Program-made: the position numbers and the translations under genes
Shown here: positions 9,074 through 17,654 of the stretch, piece by piece
Position numbering within the stretch: position 1 is the stretch's first letter
Layout: the number at the start of each line of letters is the position of its first letter
Notes under the pieces: model-generated
Seen by the model: the letters and a program-made list of their open reading frames with translations, nothing else
Databases searched by the model: none
Told to the model about the DNA's origin: nothing
NCBI RefSeq assembly: GCF_002243175.1
Contig: NZ_NDYF01000017.1
Span: 1 to 64,000, forward strand
DNA from: Finegoldia magna_J
Lineage (GTDB): Bacteria; Bacillota; Clostridia; Tissierellales; Peptoniphilaceae
Reading direction: 5' to 3'
Length of the DNA: 64,000 nt

Positions 9074-10174
9074 TTATACCATTAATTTTTTATCTCCATT
9101 GTACACTTCGTCTATTATCGCTGAGCCTATGCACACTTCGCCGTCGTAGAACACTGCTGCTTGTCCTGGTGTTACGGCTTTTGTGTCGTCATAAGTGACT
9201 TCCACATGCGTGTCGTCGATGAATTTGACGTGCGCTTTGATGTCTTTTTGTCTGTATCTGAATTTCGCTGTGCAATCAAACTCATTTCTGTCCAAATGAT
9301 TAAGCGATGTTTCAAATTGACTGGCGTATAATTTGTTGGAGTACAATAGTGGGTTGTCTTCTCCTTGGCATACGATTAATTCATTTTTCTCCAAATTTTT
9401 CCCGCACACAAACCACGCTGCTCCATCTCCTCCAATTCCAAGCCCTCTTCGTTGACCGATTGTGTGATACATAAGCCCATTGTGTTTGCCCATTACATTT
9501 CCATCGACATCTACGATGTTTCCTTGTTTTGCTGGTAAATAATGTGACAAAAATTCATTGAAATTTCTCTCTCCTATGAAACAAATTCCCGTAGAATCTT
9601 TCTTGTCAGCCGTAGCCAAGTTATATTTCTTCGCTATCTCACGCACTTCTTTTTTTTGAAGTTCTCCAACTGGAAATATTACGTTTTTGATTTGGTCTTG
9701 CGTAAGTTGGCTTAGAAAATACGTCTGATCCTTGTTATTATCAAGCCCACGAAGTAGCTTCACTCCATCATCACATCGTTCGATTCTAGCATAGTGACCC
9801 GTCGCCACATAATCTGCGCCTAGTTTCATCGCAAAATCCAAGAACGCTTTGAATTTGATTTCCTTGTTGCACATTATGTCGGGATTGGGAGTCCTGCCCT
9901 TTTTGTATTCGTCCAAGAAATAAGTGAACACTCTGTCGTAGTATTCCTTCTCAAAATTAATCGAATAATAATCTATGCCGATTTCATTCGCAACAGCCAC
10001 CGCGTCCTTGTAATCTTCTTCTGCCGTGCAGACGCCATCATCATCTGTTTCGTCCCAATTTTTCATGAAAATTCCCACGACATCATAGCCTTGTTGTTTC
10101 AACAAAAGTGCCGCCACTGACGAATCCACGCCCCCACTTATTCCTACTACTACTTTTATTTTCGAATTATCCAT
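9074..10174 (-). CDS. mnmA: tRNA-specific 2-thiouridylase MnmA
   Basis: MnmA inserts sulfur at position 2 of the wobble uridine in Lys, Glu and Gln tRNAs, using ATP and a persulfide from a cysteine desulfurase. The PP-loop GISGGVDSS is near the N-terminus. The two catalytic cysteines lie in NPDIMCN and STGICFIGE, and the C-terminal tRNA-binding domain follows (366 residues, usual length). I place the start at ATG 10174 because AAAGGA precedes it; the longer frame to 10201 lacks a ribosome site. The ATG overlaps the end of the upstream cysteine desulfurase gene, indicating translational coupling of sulfur donor and acceptor. Confidence 0.95.
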   Translation of the reverse strand: MDNSKIKVVVGISGGVDSSVAALLLKQQGYDVVGIFMKNWDETDDDGVCTAEEDYKDAVAVANEIGIDYYSINFEKEYYDRVFTYFLDEYKKGRTPNPDIMCNKEIKFKAFLDFAMKLGADYVATGHYARIERCDDGVKLLRGLDNNKDQTYFLSQLTQDQIKNVIFPVGELQKKEVREIAKKYNLATADKKDSTGICFIGERNFNEFLSHYLPAKQGNIVDVDGNVMGKHNGLMYHTIGQRRGLGIGGDGAAWFVCGKNLEKNELIVCQGEDNPLLYSNKLYASQFETSLNHLDRNEFDCTAKFRYRQKDIKAHVKFIDDTHVEVTYDDTKAVTPGQAAVFYDGEVCIGSAIIDEVYNGDKKLMV

Positions 10175-11255
10175 TGTATTTTCCTTTTTCGTACAAATCA
10201 TTTAACACATTTACTGCTTTCAATATTTCTTCTTCTGTATTTTTAAAACCAAAGCTAAACCTCACCGAATGTTCTGCCCTTTGTCCGTCGTACATATTTT
10301 CAATCACATGAGAATTCGTGATACTACCTGCAGAACAAGCAGACCCTGCTGACACGCACACCCCGTGCATATCCAAATAAGTCAACAAGAAATCATTCTT
10401 CTCAAAAGGAATGTACAAGTTCAAAATATGAGATGCAGAATTGTCCACATTACCATTAATTTCGTATTTGAATTTGATGTTTTCAATGAAAATCTTCTTC
10501 AAATTTGCAATATACTCACGTTCTTCGACAGATTTTTGCAAAGATTTCTCCAAAGTAAATGCCCCCATCACAAAAGAAGTGCCACCTCTTCTGTAATTTT
10601 CTTGCTCACCTGCATAAATCAGATTATTCAAATCCTTCCTTATATACAACACCCCGAATCCGTTGAGTCCTCCTAGTTTGTGTCCCGAAAACGACAACGA
10701 ATCGCAGTGCAAATCCTCAACGTCGACATCCACATGACCCACCGATTGAGTCGCATCGATATGATACCAAATGTCCGTATCCTTCAAATATTCGCCAAGT
10801 TTTTTCACAGGTTGAATGGCTCCCGTTTCATTGTTTACATGTTGAAGAATAATTAGCTTTGTATTAGGTGTGATATTTCGTATAATTTCATCGCAATCAA
10901 CCACACCGTTTTGTTGTGCATCTATCAAAATTACATTAGATTTGTTGTGATCTAGTGGATTCAAAATAGATGGATGCTCTATTTGTGATGTGATAATACC
11001 GTAATTCTCATCAGAAAAATTATTGATAATATAATTGTTGGATTCGCTCGCACCGCTTGTGAACACAATCCTATCATCAGAAGTATTCAAAAACTTCGCA
11101 ATCTCATGACGGGAATTCTCCAAAGTCTTCTTCGCAAGTCTTCCCATTTTGTGAATACTATCAGCATTCGCATCAAAATCCATCATATTATTCATAATAT
11201 ATTCAATAAGCTCCACCCTTTTCAAAGATGTCGCCGCATAATCCAAATAAATCAT
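10167..11255 (-). CDS. cysteine desulfurase (IscS/NifS class)
   Basis: This PLP enzyme of 362 residues transfers sulfur from cysteine to a protein persulfide. Visible marks are YLDYAATS at the N-terminus, the PLP histidine region in IEHPSIL, the PLP lysine in SFSGHKLGG, and the active-site loop SAGSACSAGS with its cysteine. Its last codons overlap the mnmA start by 8 bases, so it most likely supplies sulfur to MnmA. A second, more distant aminotransferase-V desulfurase is encoded at 39922-41079. No iscU-type scaffold gene is adjacent, which argues against a dedicated Fe-S operon here. Confidence 0.9.
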   Translation of the reverse strand: MIYLDYAATSLKRVELIEYIMNNMMDFDANADSIHKMGRLAKKTLENSRHEIAKFLNTSDDRIVFTSGASESNNYIINNFSDENYGIITSQIEHPSILNPLDHNKSNVILIDAQQNGVVDCDEIIRNITPNTKLIILQHVNNETGAIQPVKKLGEYLKDTDIWYHIDATQSVGHVDVDVEDLHCDSLSFSGHKLGGLNGFGVLYIRKDLNNLIYAGEQENYRRGGTSFVMGAFTLEKSLQKSVEEREYIANLKKIFIENIKFKYEINGNVDNSASHILNLYIPFEKNDFLLTYLDMHGVCVSAGSACSAGSITNSHVIENMYDGQRAEHSVRFSFGFKNTEEEILKAVNVLNDLYEKGKYNG

Positions 11256-11378
11256 AATCTAACCTCACTTACATGCTATTATACTATAGTTTTTCAACAA
11301 AAAAATCAACATCTGATTACAATAAACAAAAAACCTCAATGCGTATTTACACATCAAGGTTTGTCAATAATTTCAAAT

Positions 11379-12257
11379 TTATTCTTTTAAATCTTCGTAA
11401 TTCAAATGTCTGAGTTCTCTCTTCTTTTTAAAATCTTTCAAGAAAACAAACATCAAAACCATACACACAAGCATTACAATTCCAAAAATCGACGAAAAAC
11501 TTTGCACCACAGCCTCATTCGAAGAAATAACCACGCTGAAAGTGTTGTTAATCATGTGAAGAAGAATGGATGCGTAAATGCTTTCTGTGTAATAATACAC
11601 CGCACAAATCACAATCCCTCCGATTAATGCATACGCTCCTTGGAACAAATTAAAATGGAACACTCCGAACACAATTCCATTCAGAATAATTGCCCATTTA
11701 TAAGGAAGAAGTCGTTCGTTTTCTGTGAATAAAGTCCCACGCAACATCAACTCCTCTGAAATCGGAGCGAAAATCGTAATAGCAAGAACGGACAACATCA
11801 TATTGCCCTTCATCAATTCTTCAGATGCCTTGTTGTAAACTTCAAGGCTGGACACGATTTGTGGGAAGAATTTGCCCAAATACATCATCAAAGCAACAGT
11901 AATATTGATAAGACCCATAAGACCAATTCCCACCACGAAAAGCTTCACGATTTCAGAAAAAGAAATCTTTCTTTTCTTTAAGTAATCCCTATTGTATTTC
12001 GTTTGAAAAATCTTTGTTCTAAATTTAATGATTAAAAGGAAAATAATAATCCTTAGGATTTGTCCACAAAGAAGAAAAGCCGCCCCATTTTTCGCATAAA
12101 AATCTTGGAAATTACCATCAAATCCTACAAATTGGGCAACAATTCCCCCAATAACTCCAACAATAAGCTCTGGAATAACGAACAAAAGTAAAAGAATAAC
12201 TCCTTGTAGAATCGCAATCATAAGATTAGAAAATTTTAGTTTTTTTGTATTCTCCAT
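11379..12257 (-). CDS. CPBP-family intramembrane glutamic endopeptidase
   Basis: The 292-residue polytopic protein has about eight hydrophobic segments. Motif 1, SEELMLRG (E168, E169, R173), is followed by VFGVFHFN with a conserved histidine and by the HMINN motif, together the CPBP (Abi/Rce1-like) active-site pattern. Family members act as CAAX-type proteases, bacteriocin self-immunity proteins or peptide processing factors. It lies next to an ABC efflux operon (12332-15079) on the same strand but behind that operon's terminator, so the link to peptide export or immunity is only suggestive. Confidence 0.85.
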   Translation of the reverse strand: MENTKKLKFSNLMIAILQGVILLLLFVIPELIVGVIGGIVAQFVGFDGNFQDFYAKNGAAFLLCGQILRIIIFLLIIKFRTKIFQTKYNRDYLKKRKISFSEIVKLFVVGIGLMGLINITVALMMYLGKFFPQIVSSLEVYNKASEELMKGNMMLSVLAITIFAPISEELMLRGTLFTENERLLPYKWAIILNGIVFGVFHFNLFQGAYALIGGIVICAVYYYTESIYASILLHMINNTFSVVISSNEAVVQSFSSIFGIVMLVCMVLMFVFLKDFKKKRELRHLNYEDLKE

Positions 12258-12301
12258 AAAAACCTCCAGTTAATTATATATACCCAAGTTTTCTTGCAAT
12301 T

Positions 12302-12328
12302 AAAAATCAAGCACTAGGCTTGATTTTT
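12302..12328 (-). terminator. intrinsic terminator of the ABC operon
   Basis: AAAAATCAAGC pairs with GCTTGATTTTT immediately after the ABC ATPase stop codon. The same stem recurs at 15414-15436 after the small DUF4177 gene. Confidence 0.75.
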
Positions 12329-12331
12329 AAT

Positions 12332-13018
12332 TTATTCTCCAATTTCGTAAAACTTCCCATCTATCAATTCATATTCCGCAAAATCTTTGTTTTTCAAATT
12401 ATCAGTCAAATACTTGTCGTGACTGACAACTACGATAGTTTTTGATTTTCTTTTCAAAACTTCGATATATTCTATCAGCTTGTCCTTCATTCTCAGATTA
12501 AGCGTGTTCGAGGGCTCATCCATTAGAATAACAGACGGCTCATTCACCAAAGCTCGTGCAATGGTCACTTTTTGTCTTTCTCCTCCTGATAGATACTTCA
12601 CTTTTTTGTTCAAAATCTCCGTTATTTCAAATTCTTCGCTAATCTCTTGAATTCTTTTTTTCCTGTCAGCTCTCTTGTATTTCGATGAGTAAATCAATGG
12701 TATGAGAATATTATCGTAGGTAGTCTCTGATTCTATCAAATTGTATTCCTGAAAAATAAATCCAAACACTTCATTTCTGTATTTAGACATATCTTTTTCA
12801 GTAAAATCCCCAACTGATTTGGAATCCAGAATATAATCTCCTGAATATTTCCTGTCCAACAAACCCACAATCTTCAAAAAAGTAGTCTTACCTGCTCCAT
12901 TTTCTCCTGAAATAATGATATTGTCCCCATCGTTTATATTCATTTCAGCATTATCCAATACAAGGAGTTTTTCACCATTTGTGCTGAATTTTTTGGTCAA
13001 ATTTTTTATTTCTATCAT
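12332..13018 (-). CDS. ABC transporter ATP-binding protein
   Basis: This 228-residue nucleotide-binding protein has Walker A GENGAGKTT, the Q-loop FQEYNL, signature LSGGERQ, Walker B VILMDEP and the switch histidine in VVVSHD. It resembles the LolD/MacB-type ATPases that work with large-ectodomain permeases. The start is ATG 13018, positioned 7 bases after AGGTG; a TTG at 13024 overlaps the stop of the permease gene upstream. The two genes upstream are its likely permease partners. Function: ATP-driven export or membrane-protein extraction of an unknown peptide or lipid-linked substrate. Confidence 0.85.
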   Translation of the reverse strand: MIEIKNLTKKFSTNGEKLLVLDNAEMNINDGDNIIISGENGAGKTTFLKIVGLLDRKYSGDYILDSKSVGDFTEKDMSKYRNEVFGFIFQEYNLIESETTYDNILIPLIYSSKYKRADRKKRIQEISEEFEITEILNKKVKYLSGGERQKVTIARALVNEPSVILMDEPSNTLNLRMKDKLIEYIEVLKRKSKTIVVVSHDKYLTDNLKNKDFAEYELIDGKFYEIGE

Positions 13019-13020
13019 AA

Positions 13021-14064
13021 TCAATCACCTATCAAATCAATCAGATCGCTTCTTTTCAAAATCAAATACATAACTATTTCTAATATCAATATACATAAAA
13101 TCATGTAAATAAACGCCACTATCGAAAAAGTATTAATTGCAAATCCATTTAATACAAAAAACAAACAAAATGCTGCAGCATTTACTAAAACTACGAAAAC
13201 GGAGTTTCGTGCCATAATATCCTTGGTTCTAGCTCCTGATAAAATGTGGATTTTGTACTCTTTTTGTAGATTTTTTAGCATATATTTGAAGAAAATCACA
13301 AAACCCAATATCGTTGTTACAGTCATAATCAGACAATACACACCAATGTATTTGAGGATGAATGTATTTTCATCGTTGTCATGTTTTTTATTTGTGTTAT
13401 TAATGACCATTAGCTTGTTCCCATCGAAAAACTTCTCAAATTCTCTGTCAATGCCTTTATTTATCTCATCTTCTGAAAACTTTGCATTCTCAATTAAACC
13501 AAGTATATCTGCATCACGAAACTTGTAGCCACTAACATTTTTATATTTATCGGATTTTATTTCCAATAATACTCTTTTATCGTAATCAATAGCGTATTTG
13601 ATTTCTTGATTCATCATATCATAGTCCATCGCATCATGAGAAACCACTTCAAATTCCGCCTCATTCTTCAAGTCAGTCACATTTTTATTATCAACTAACC
13701 AAAAAACTCTGCCATTAGTGTTTTTGTTGAATTTTCCAAACAACACAATTATATCTGTACCGCAATTTCTACAAAGCGATGAATTCGTAGTATAAGTGTG
13801 CCCGTTTTTGGAAAATATATCGTCCAGTTTTTTTCCATAAGTATTCGAATAATCGTATCCTTTATCATCAGTTGTCTCTAACACAACAGTGCTATATGAA
13901 GGCTGTTCACTTAATTGAAACTTCGCGAACGTATTTCTCAAATAAGCATCTGTTGCAGATTCCACAATTATTCCCAATGAGAAAATTAAGAGTACCATCA
14001 AACAAAACACAACTTTATTTCTGAAAACATCCATTAGCCCTAGTTTAATATTATCTTTTATCAT
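13021..14064 (-). CDS. ABC transporter permease-like membrane protein
   Basis: The product has about 347 residues: one N-terminal membrane helix (residues 15-35), a roughly 190-residue extracellular domain, then three C-terminal helices. This is the layout of FtsX/MacB-type half permeases. A paired SLCRNCGTD cysteine motif lies in the outer domain. The start at ATG 14064 is preceded by GAGGT and overlaps the upstream permease gene by 14 bases. It is too diverged from named families for a substrate; bacteriocin-associated membrane proteins have the same architecture. Confidence 0.65.
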   Translation of the reverse strand: MIKDNIKLGLMDVFRNKVVFCLMVLLIFSLGIIVESATDAYLRNTFAKFQLSEQPSYSTVVLETTDDKGYDYSNTYGKKLDDIFSKNGHTYTTNSSLCRNCGTDIIVLFGKFNKNTNGRVFWLVDNKNVTDLKNEAEFEVVSHDAMDYDMMNQEIKYAIDYDKRVLLEIKSDKYKNVSGYKFRDADILGLIENAKFSEDEINKGIDREFEKFFDGNKLMVINNTNKKHDNDENTFILKYIGVYCLIMTVTTILGFVIFFKYMLKNLQKEYKIHILSGARTKDIMARNSVFVVLVNAAAFCLFFVLNGFAINTFSIVAFIYMILCILILEIVMYLILKRSDLIDLIGD

Positions 14065-15079
14065 ACAAGACCTCTTTTTCAAACTCATCGTAGCTGAGTT
14101 TAACTCTTAAAGCACTCAAAATCACAGTCAATATTATTAGAATAATCTGCAATTGCAATATAAGATAAATCGTGATTTTGTTTTCATTAATAATTGCGAG
14201 ATATCCATACGTCAACGCTGTTGATATTGCACATGTTATAAAACTATATCCAAGTGCTTTTTCAATGAACATCTTCATGATGTCTTTTAGTTTTGCTCCA
14301 AAATTTGCACTTACAATGACGAATTTCTTGTATTTGTTCAAAAACATCCACAATGCAATTGCATACATTGCCACAGCCATGACCGTGCTATTAGTAATAA
14401 ACTGAGCATACACCTTGTATTCTGGATATGATTTTATTAAATCTCTCAAAGTAAGCTTGTCGTACATTTTGATTTCTTTTCTCTTATATCCGATTTTTTC
14501 AAGAGAATCTGCAATCGGTTTCAATGACTTATCATCACTAGAGTCTATGTAAAGTGTTGAAATGTTTTCTGGTTTAATTGTGAACAGATTTCTCACTACA
14601 TCGACTTTTCCATCATTAGCAATGAAAGATTGAACATCAAACATATTAATTATATCAGTATGATAATTATCTTCTATTTCTTTTTCATCGTAATCTGATA
14701 TTTTCCCTTCTACTAAATAAGTCACTGGATATATCAAAATAGACACGTTATTTTTGTTTTTGTAATCTTCTTTTGAAAAATACCTAAATATAGTTGGATC
14801 AATTATTTTTGTAGAACCCATATAGTATTTCATCACTGGGTCATATATTGCAACATCCTTGGAGTTTTTTATTTCAGCTACAACTGATATGTTTTCATTC
14901 ATATTAAGAAAGTCAAGGCTATGATTATTATTGTTTGATTCAAAAGCTATAAATTTGTCGCTCATAAAGTAAGGAGAAGGTTTTCTGTTGTTGCCATATA
15001 AATAATTAAATCCAAATATCAGTATTGAACTAGTCAGAAATATCAATAGGATTATTATTTTATTGTCTTTGAGTCTCAT
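14051..15079 (-). CDS. ABC transporter permease-like membrane protein
   Basis: The 342-residue protein shares the layout of its neighbour: helix at residues 7-27, a large outer domain to about residue 215, and three helices at the C-terminus with an inter-helix segment (NKYKKFVIVSANFGAKLKDI) comparable to the FtsX-like cytoplasmic loop. GGAGGGGGAT precedes the ATG. With the gene at 13021 and the ATPase at 12332 it forms an overlapping three-gene operon, consistent with a heterodimeric permease plus one ATPase. Confidence 0.65.
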   Translation of the reverse strand: MRLKDNKIIILLIFLTSSILIFGFNYLYGNNRKPSPYFMSDKFIAFESNNNNHSLDFLNMNENISVVAEIKNSKDVAIYDPVMKYYMGSTKIIDPTIFRYFSKEDYKNKNNVSILIYPVTYLVEGKISDYDEKEIEDNYHTDIINMFDVQSFIANDGKVDVVRNLFTIKPENISTLYIDSSDDKSLKPIADSLEKIGYKRKEIKMYDKLTLRDLIKSYPEYKVYAQFITNSTVMAVAMYAIALWMFLNKYKKFVIVSANFGAKLKDIMKMFIEKALGYSFITCAISTALTYGYLAIINENKITIYLILQLQIILIILTVILSALRVKLSYDEFEKEVLYDKR

Positions 15080-15218
15080 ATCCCCCTCCTTTGATTTTGC
15101 ACATCGTTTTCTTAACCCGATTATATATCTTATTATTGTATTTGTAAATCATTTGATATATTATTTTAAAATTTGGGGTAATAATCTATTAACAGCAAAA
15201 TAAATTGAGGAGATTATT

Positions 15219-15410
15219 ATGAAACAAAAATACGAATACAAATACGTTGAAGTGAGAACTTGTGGATTAGCATCAGATGATTATAAAAAAATCATAGATG
15301 ATCATGCCAAGGAAGGTTTTAGGTTTGTGACTACTATCAATAAAACTAAAATAGCTATTGGATACAATCCTAAAATTGATTTGGTGTTTGAAAGAGAATG
15401 TGAGCAATAA
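15219..15410 (+). CDS. DUF4177-type small protein
   Basis: The 63-residue cytosolic protein matches the DUF4177 pattern: an N-terminal YEYKYVEV strand, a helix ending HAKEGFRFV, and a C-terminal DLVFER strand. Members are small alpha/beta proteins of unknown function, often near stress or transport genes. GAGGAG lies 7 bases before the ATG. It stands alone on the plus strand, with a terminator directly after the stop codon. Confidence 0.75.
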   Translation: MKQKYEYKYVEVRTCGLASDDYKKIIDDHAKEGFRFVTTINKTKIAIGYNPKIDLVFERECEQ

Positions 15411-15413
15411 AAA

Positions 15414-15436
15414 AAATCAAGCACAAGGCTTGATTT
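15414..15436 (+). terminator. intrinsic terminator
   Basis: AAATCAAGC pairs with GCTTGATTT around ACAAG directly after the DUF4177 stop codon. It also faces the convergent YitT gene and may act in both directions. Confidence 0.7.
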
Positions 15437-15438
15437 AT

Positions 15439-16092
15439 TTAAGCTTTTGATATGGCTTGATTTGCCATTTTGATTTCTGAATTTGGAAGTTCCACTTCGA
15501 ATTGTCCTATCAAAAATGATGATATTACAGTTGTCAAAAGTGAGAACATAATTCTGTCGACTGGAATGTATAAAAGTGACAGTGCCAACACTGTTATATC
15601 CGAGAACAAATACGCTAATGATATTTTAAGTCCCGTTTTTGTGGATATCGTCATTGCCAAGGCGTCATCGCCACCTGCTGCTCCACCTTCACTTACTACA
15701 AGTCCGCATCCCAATCCGATGCAAATTCCTCCGACAATACTTGCTAACAATGGCATATCGTACATACTTGGTAACACTGGCCCTATAATATTGAAAAATT
15801 TCGCAAATACGGCAAATGATATTGTGGCTACGAAAGCTTTCTTCACAAAATCAAATCCCATTATTGAAAATCCAAGAACGTAGCAGCTCACATCCAATAC
15901 TACTGATGTTATTGATTGGTCAAATCCGAAGATTTTGTTCAAGAACAACATCATTCCAAGCACTCCGCCCTCAGTTACGCCTGATTGTTTATGTACGTTC
16001 ACTACTGCGAACGCCATTATTGCACATCCTAGGATTATTTTAAGTAATCCTTTTTTAGTTAATCCGAAAAATTTTAGCATTCTACTAAGCAT
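15439..16092 (-). CDS. YitT/DUF161-family membrane protein
   Basis: The 217-residue integral membrane protein has about five or six helices. The first half shows the DUF161 signature (GVTEGGVLGM, then SCYVLGFSIMG), and a second repeat contains GGAAGGDDALA. Function in the family is unknown; members are proposed transporters. GGGGGA lies 7 bases before the ATG. Upstream it has a near-perfect promoter, a roughly 220-nt leader and an intrinsic terminator ending 46 bases before the start codon, so expression is probably controlled by attenuation. Unlike many YitT proteins it lacks the C-terminal DUF2179 domain. Confidence 0.75.
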   Translation of the reverse strand: MLSRMLKFFGLTKKGLLKIILGCAIMAFAVVNVHKQSGVTEGGVLGMMLFLNKIFGFDQSITSVVLDVSCYVLGFSIMGFDFVKKAFVATISFAVFAKFFNIIGPVLPSMYDMPLLASIVGGICIGLGCGLVVSEGGAAGGDDALAMTISTKTGLKISLAYLFSDITVLALSLLYIPVDRIMFSLLTTVISSFLIGQFEVELPNSEIKMANQAISKA

Positions 16093-16137
16093 TTTATCTT
16101 CCCCCGTTTAGAAATTAGGAAGTTAAAGTTGACCACG

Positions 16138-16179
16138 AAAAAAAGACTGCGGTTCAAGTTTAACTTGCCTTTGCAATCT
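16138..16179 (-). terminator. intrinsic terminator inside the yitT leader
   Basis: On the minus strand AGATTGC pairs with GCAGTCT, with an inner GG/CC and CAAGTT/AACTTG stem, and is followed by seven T. It lies between a strong promoter and the yitT start codon, so it either ends a small RNA or is an attenuator. Confidence 0.75.
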
Positions 16180-16355
16180 CTGGTTTTGATGCTTTTTTGT
16201 TTGCTGATTTTTTCTTGTAAAAACTCTGAACCTTATTGTTCTTTTTAGCCTATAAGAGTATCACATCAGATCCTTTCCAGGCTCTTTATCGAGCAATAGT
16301 CATCAGATAAAAACTACCAAATATTTATTTGGTACCCATAGATAAATAATTACAA
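16138..16355 (-). ncRNA. candidate structured leader or small RNA upstream of yitT
   Basis: Between the promoter and terminator lies about 220 nt with several pairable segments: a perfect 9-bp hairpin (16315-16334, TACCAAATA/TATTTGGTA), a GCTC/GAGC hairpin, and a long-range CTATTG/CAATA(A)G pairing enclosing AGCC/GGCT. It matches none of the riboswitch consensus sequences I could recall (lysine, SAM, M-box, TPP, FMN, purine, glycine, cobalamin, THF, ZTP, c-di-GMP, fluoride, T-box). 6S RNA, tmRNA and SRP RNA were also considered and not matched. Confidence 0.5.
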
Positions 16356-16359
16356 CGAA

Positions 16360-16388
16360 ATTATATACTAATTTTAGCTAATTGTCAA
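16360..16388 (-). promoter_or_regulatory. near-consensus sigma-A promoter for the yitT leader
   Basis: TTGACA (16388-16383) and TATAAT (16365-16360) are separated by exactly 17 bases. Transcription should start near 16353. Confidence 0.8.
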
Positions 16389-16505
16389 TGGTTTTGGTAA
16401 AATGTTGGAAAATTGTGTGTAAAATTTTGGTATGATATGTGTGTGTTGTTTACACTTTCGCTTTAATATTTGAAATTTAAAGCGAGAATGATTTTCCCAA
16501 ATAAG

Positions 16506-16537
16506 AATCCCCAAAAGCCACAAAACTTTTGGGGATT
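16506..16537 (-). terminator. intrinsic terminator after rubrerythrin
   Basis: AATCCCCAAAAG pairs with CTTTTGGGGATT, 13 bp after the rubrerythrin stop. The remaining 16389-16505 shows nothing else I can name. Confidence 0.75.
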
Positions 16538-16549
16538 GATTGTCTAATT

Positions 16550-17134
16550 TTAATAAGTTTCTTTGAAGATTTCGAAGAATCCTTGTGGATGATCACATGC
16601 TGGGCATTTCTTTGGTGCTGTTTTACCTTCGTGAATGTAGCCACAGTTGTTGCATTTCCATAAGTATACTTCTTCTCTTTCGAATACTTTTTCTTTTTCG
16701 ATATTTTCTAATAATTTTCTGTATCTTTTTTCGTGAGCTTCTTCAACTTCTCCGATTTCAGTGAATACGTGTGCGATTTCCTTGAAGCCTTCTTCTTCAG
16801 CGATTTTGGAGAATTCTGGATACATTTCAGAATTTTCAAAGTGTTCTCCTTCTGCTGCTGATTTAAGGTTACTCTTAGTGTCTCCTAAGTGAACTGGGAA
16901 TCCTGCTTCGATTTCTATTTCAGCATCTTGTAAATCTTCACTCAAAAACTTCATGAATCTTTTTGCGTGAGCCATTTCGTTTCTTGCTGTTTCTTCAAAA
17001 ATCATAGAAATTTGAACGTATCCTTCTTTTTTTGCTGTTTTAGCAAAATATGTATAACGCATATTTGCTTGACTTTCCCCTGCAAATGCTGCCATTAAAT
17101 TAGTAGCTGTTTTTGTACCTTTTAAGCTTGCCAT
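16550..17134 (-). CDS. rbr: rubrerythrin
   Basis: Rubrerythrin is a peroxidase that detoxifies hydrogen peroxide in anaerobes using rubredoxin-type electron input. The ferritin-like diiron domain spans residues 1-145, with ligand glutamates in AFAGESQAN, EETARNEMAH and GEVEEAHEKRY. A C-terminal rubredoxin domain has two Cys-x-x-Cys pairs (CNNC and CPAC). The length of 194 residues is usual. Start ATG 17134 follows AAGGGGGA. It is monocistronic with its own terminator. An inverted repeat in its leader (17158-17177) may be an operator. Confidence 0.95.
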   Translation of the reverse strand: MASLKGTKTATNLMAAFAGESQANMRYTYFAKTAKKEGYVQISMIFEETARNEMAHAKRFMKFLSEDLQDAEIEIEAGFPVHLGDTKSNLKSAAEGEHFENSEMYPEFSKIAEEEGFKEIAHVFTEIGEVEEAHEKRYRKLLENIEKEKVFEREEVYLWKCNNCGYIHEGKTAPKKCPACDHPQGFFEIFKETY

Positions 17135-17157
17135 AATTTTTCCCCCTTGTAAATTTG

Positions 17158-17177
17158 AATGAATTTAACAATTCATT
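17158..17177 (-). promoter_or_regulatory. inverted repeat in the rubrerythrin leader, possible operator
   Basis: AATGAAT and ATTCATT flank a short AT spacer between the likely -10 and the ribosome site of rbr. It does not match the PerR box I know, so the regulator is unknown. Confidence 0.3.
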
Positions 17178-17216
17178 TCTAATATAACTATACCACAAAC
17201 CAAGAATTTTATCACA

Positions 17217-17477
17217 TTACATGTCAGATTTGTTCAAGTCCAAATCGTTAATAATTCCCTTCGTTCCAACTCTTATAACCGTTGGAGAGCCTTCTTCGAT
17301 TATTTCTTCCTTTTTAATTGTCGGTTGTCCGTTGATATCTTCGTAGTACAATTTCTTAATAGTAGGTGTTCCCTTTTTTATCACGATTTCTTCACCTTGA
17401 CGCATATTATTATCGTAAATTTTTTCAATCTTAGGATTTTCTTCTACAATTGCCACGTCTTCTCCGTATTTTTTCAC
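17217..17477 (-). CDS. small protein resembling a single G5 domain
   Basis: About 86 residues with no signal peptide or membrane helix. The pattern IVIKKGTPTIKKLYY, then ingqPTIKKEEIIEEGSPTVIRVGTK, parallels the G5 fold (repeated E-E-I strands ending in I-x-VGT), which is normally found in secreted cell-wall proteins. The start is probably GTG 17477, six bases after AGGTG; an upstream GTG (17486) overlaps that site. A cytosolic solo G5-like protein is unusual, and the assignment rests on pattern similarity only. It is transcribed ahead of, and in the same direction as, rubrerythrin. Confidence 0.5.
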   Translation of the reverse strand: MKKYGEDVAIVEENPKIEKIYDNNMRQGEEIVIKKGTPTIKKLYYEDINGQPTIKKEEIIEEGSPTVIRVGTKGIINDLDLNKSDM

Positions 17478-17654
17478 ACTAATCACCTCTTTTATTATTA
17501 TACCTTAGATTTCATTTATTTATTCAGCTTATAAGTAGTGTGTTATTTATTAGATTTTACAATAAATGAACACTTAAAACTATGATAAAATATAGCTATA
17601 GTATTAATGAATGAAACGAAAATAATTAAACTATTCAAAGAAGGGATGATTTTT

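Noticed and set aside
16138..16355. T-box, lysine, SAM, M-box, fluoride or tmRNA assignment for the yitT leader
   Set aside because: A CTGATGA stretch recalls the fluoride class and GGGTACCA recalls T-boxes, but the other conserved parts of each are missing.
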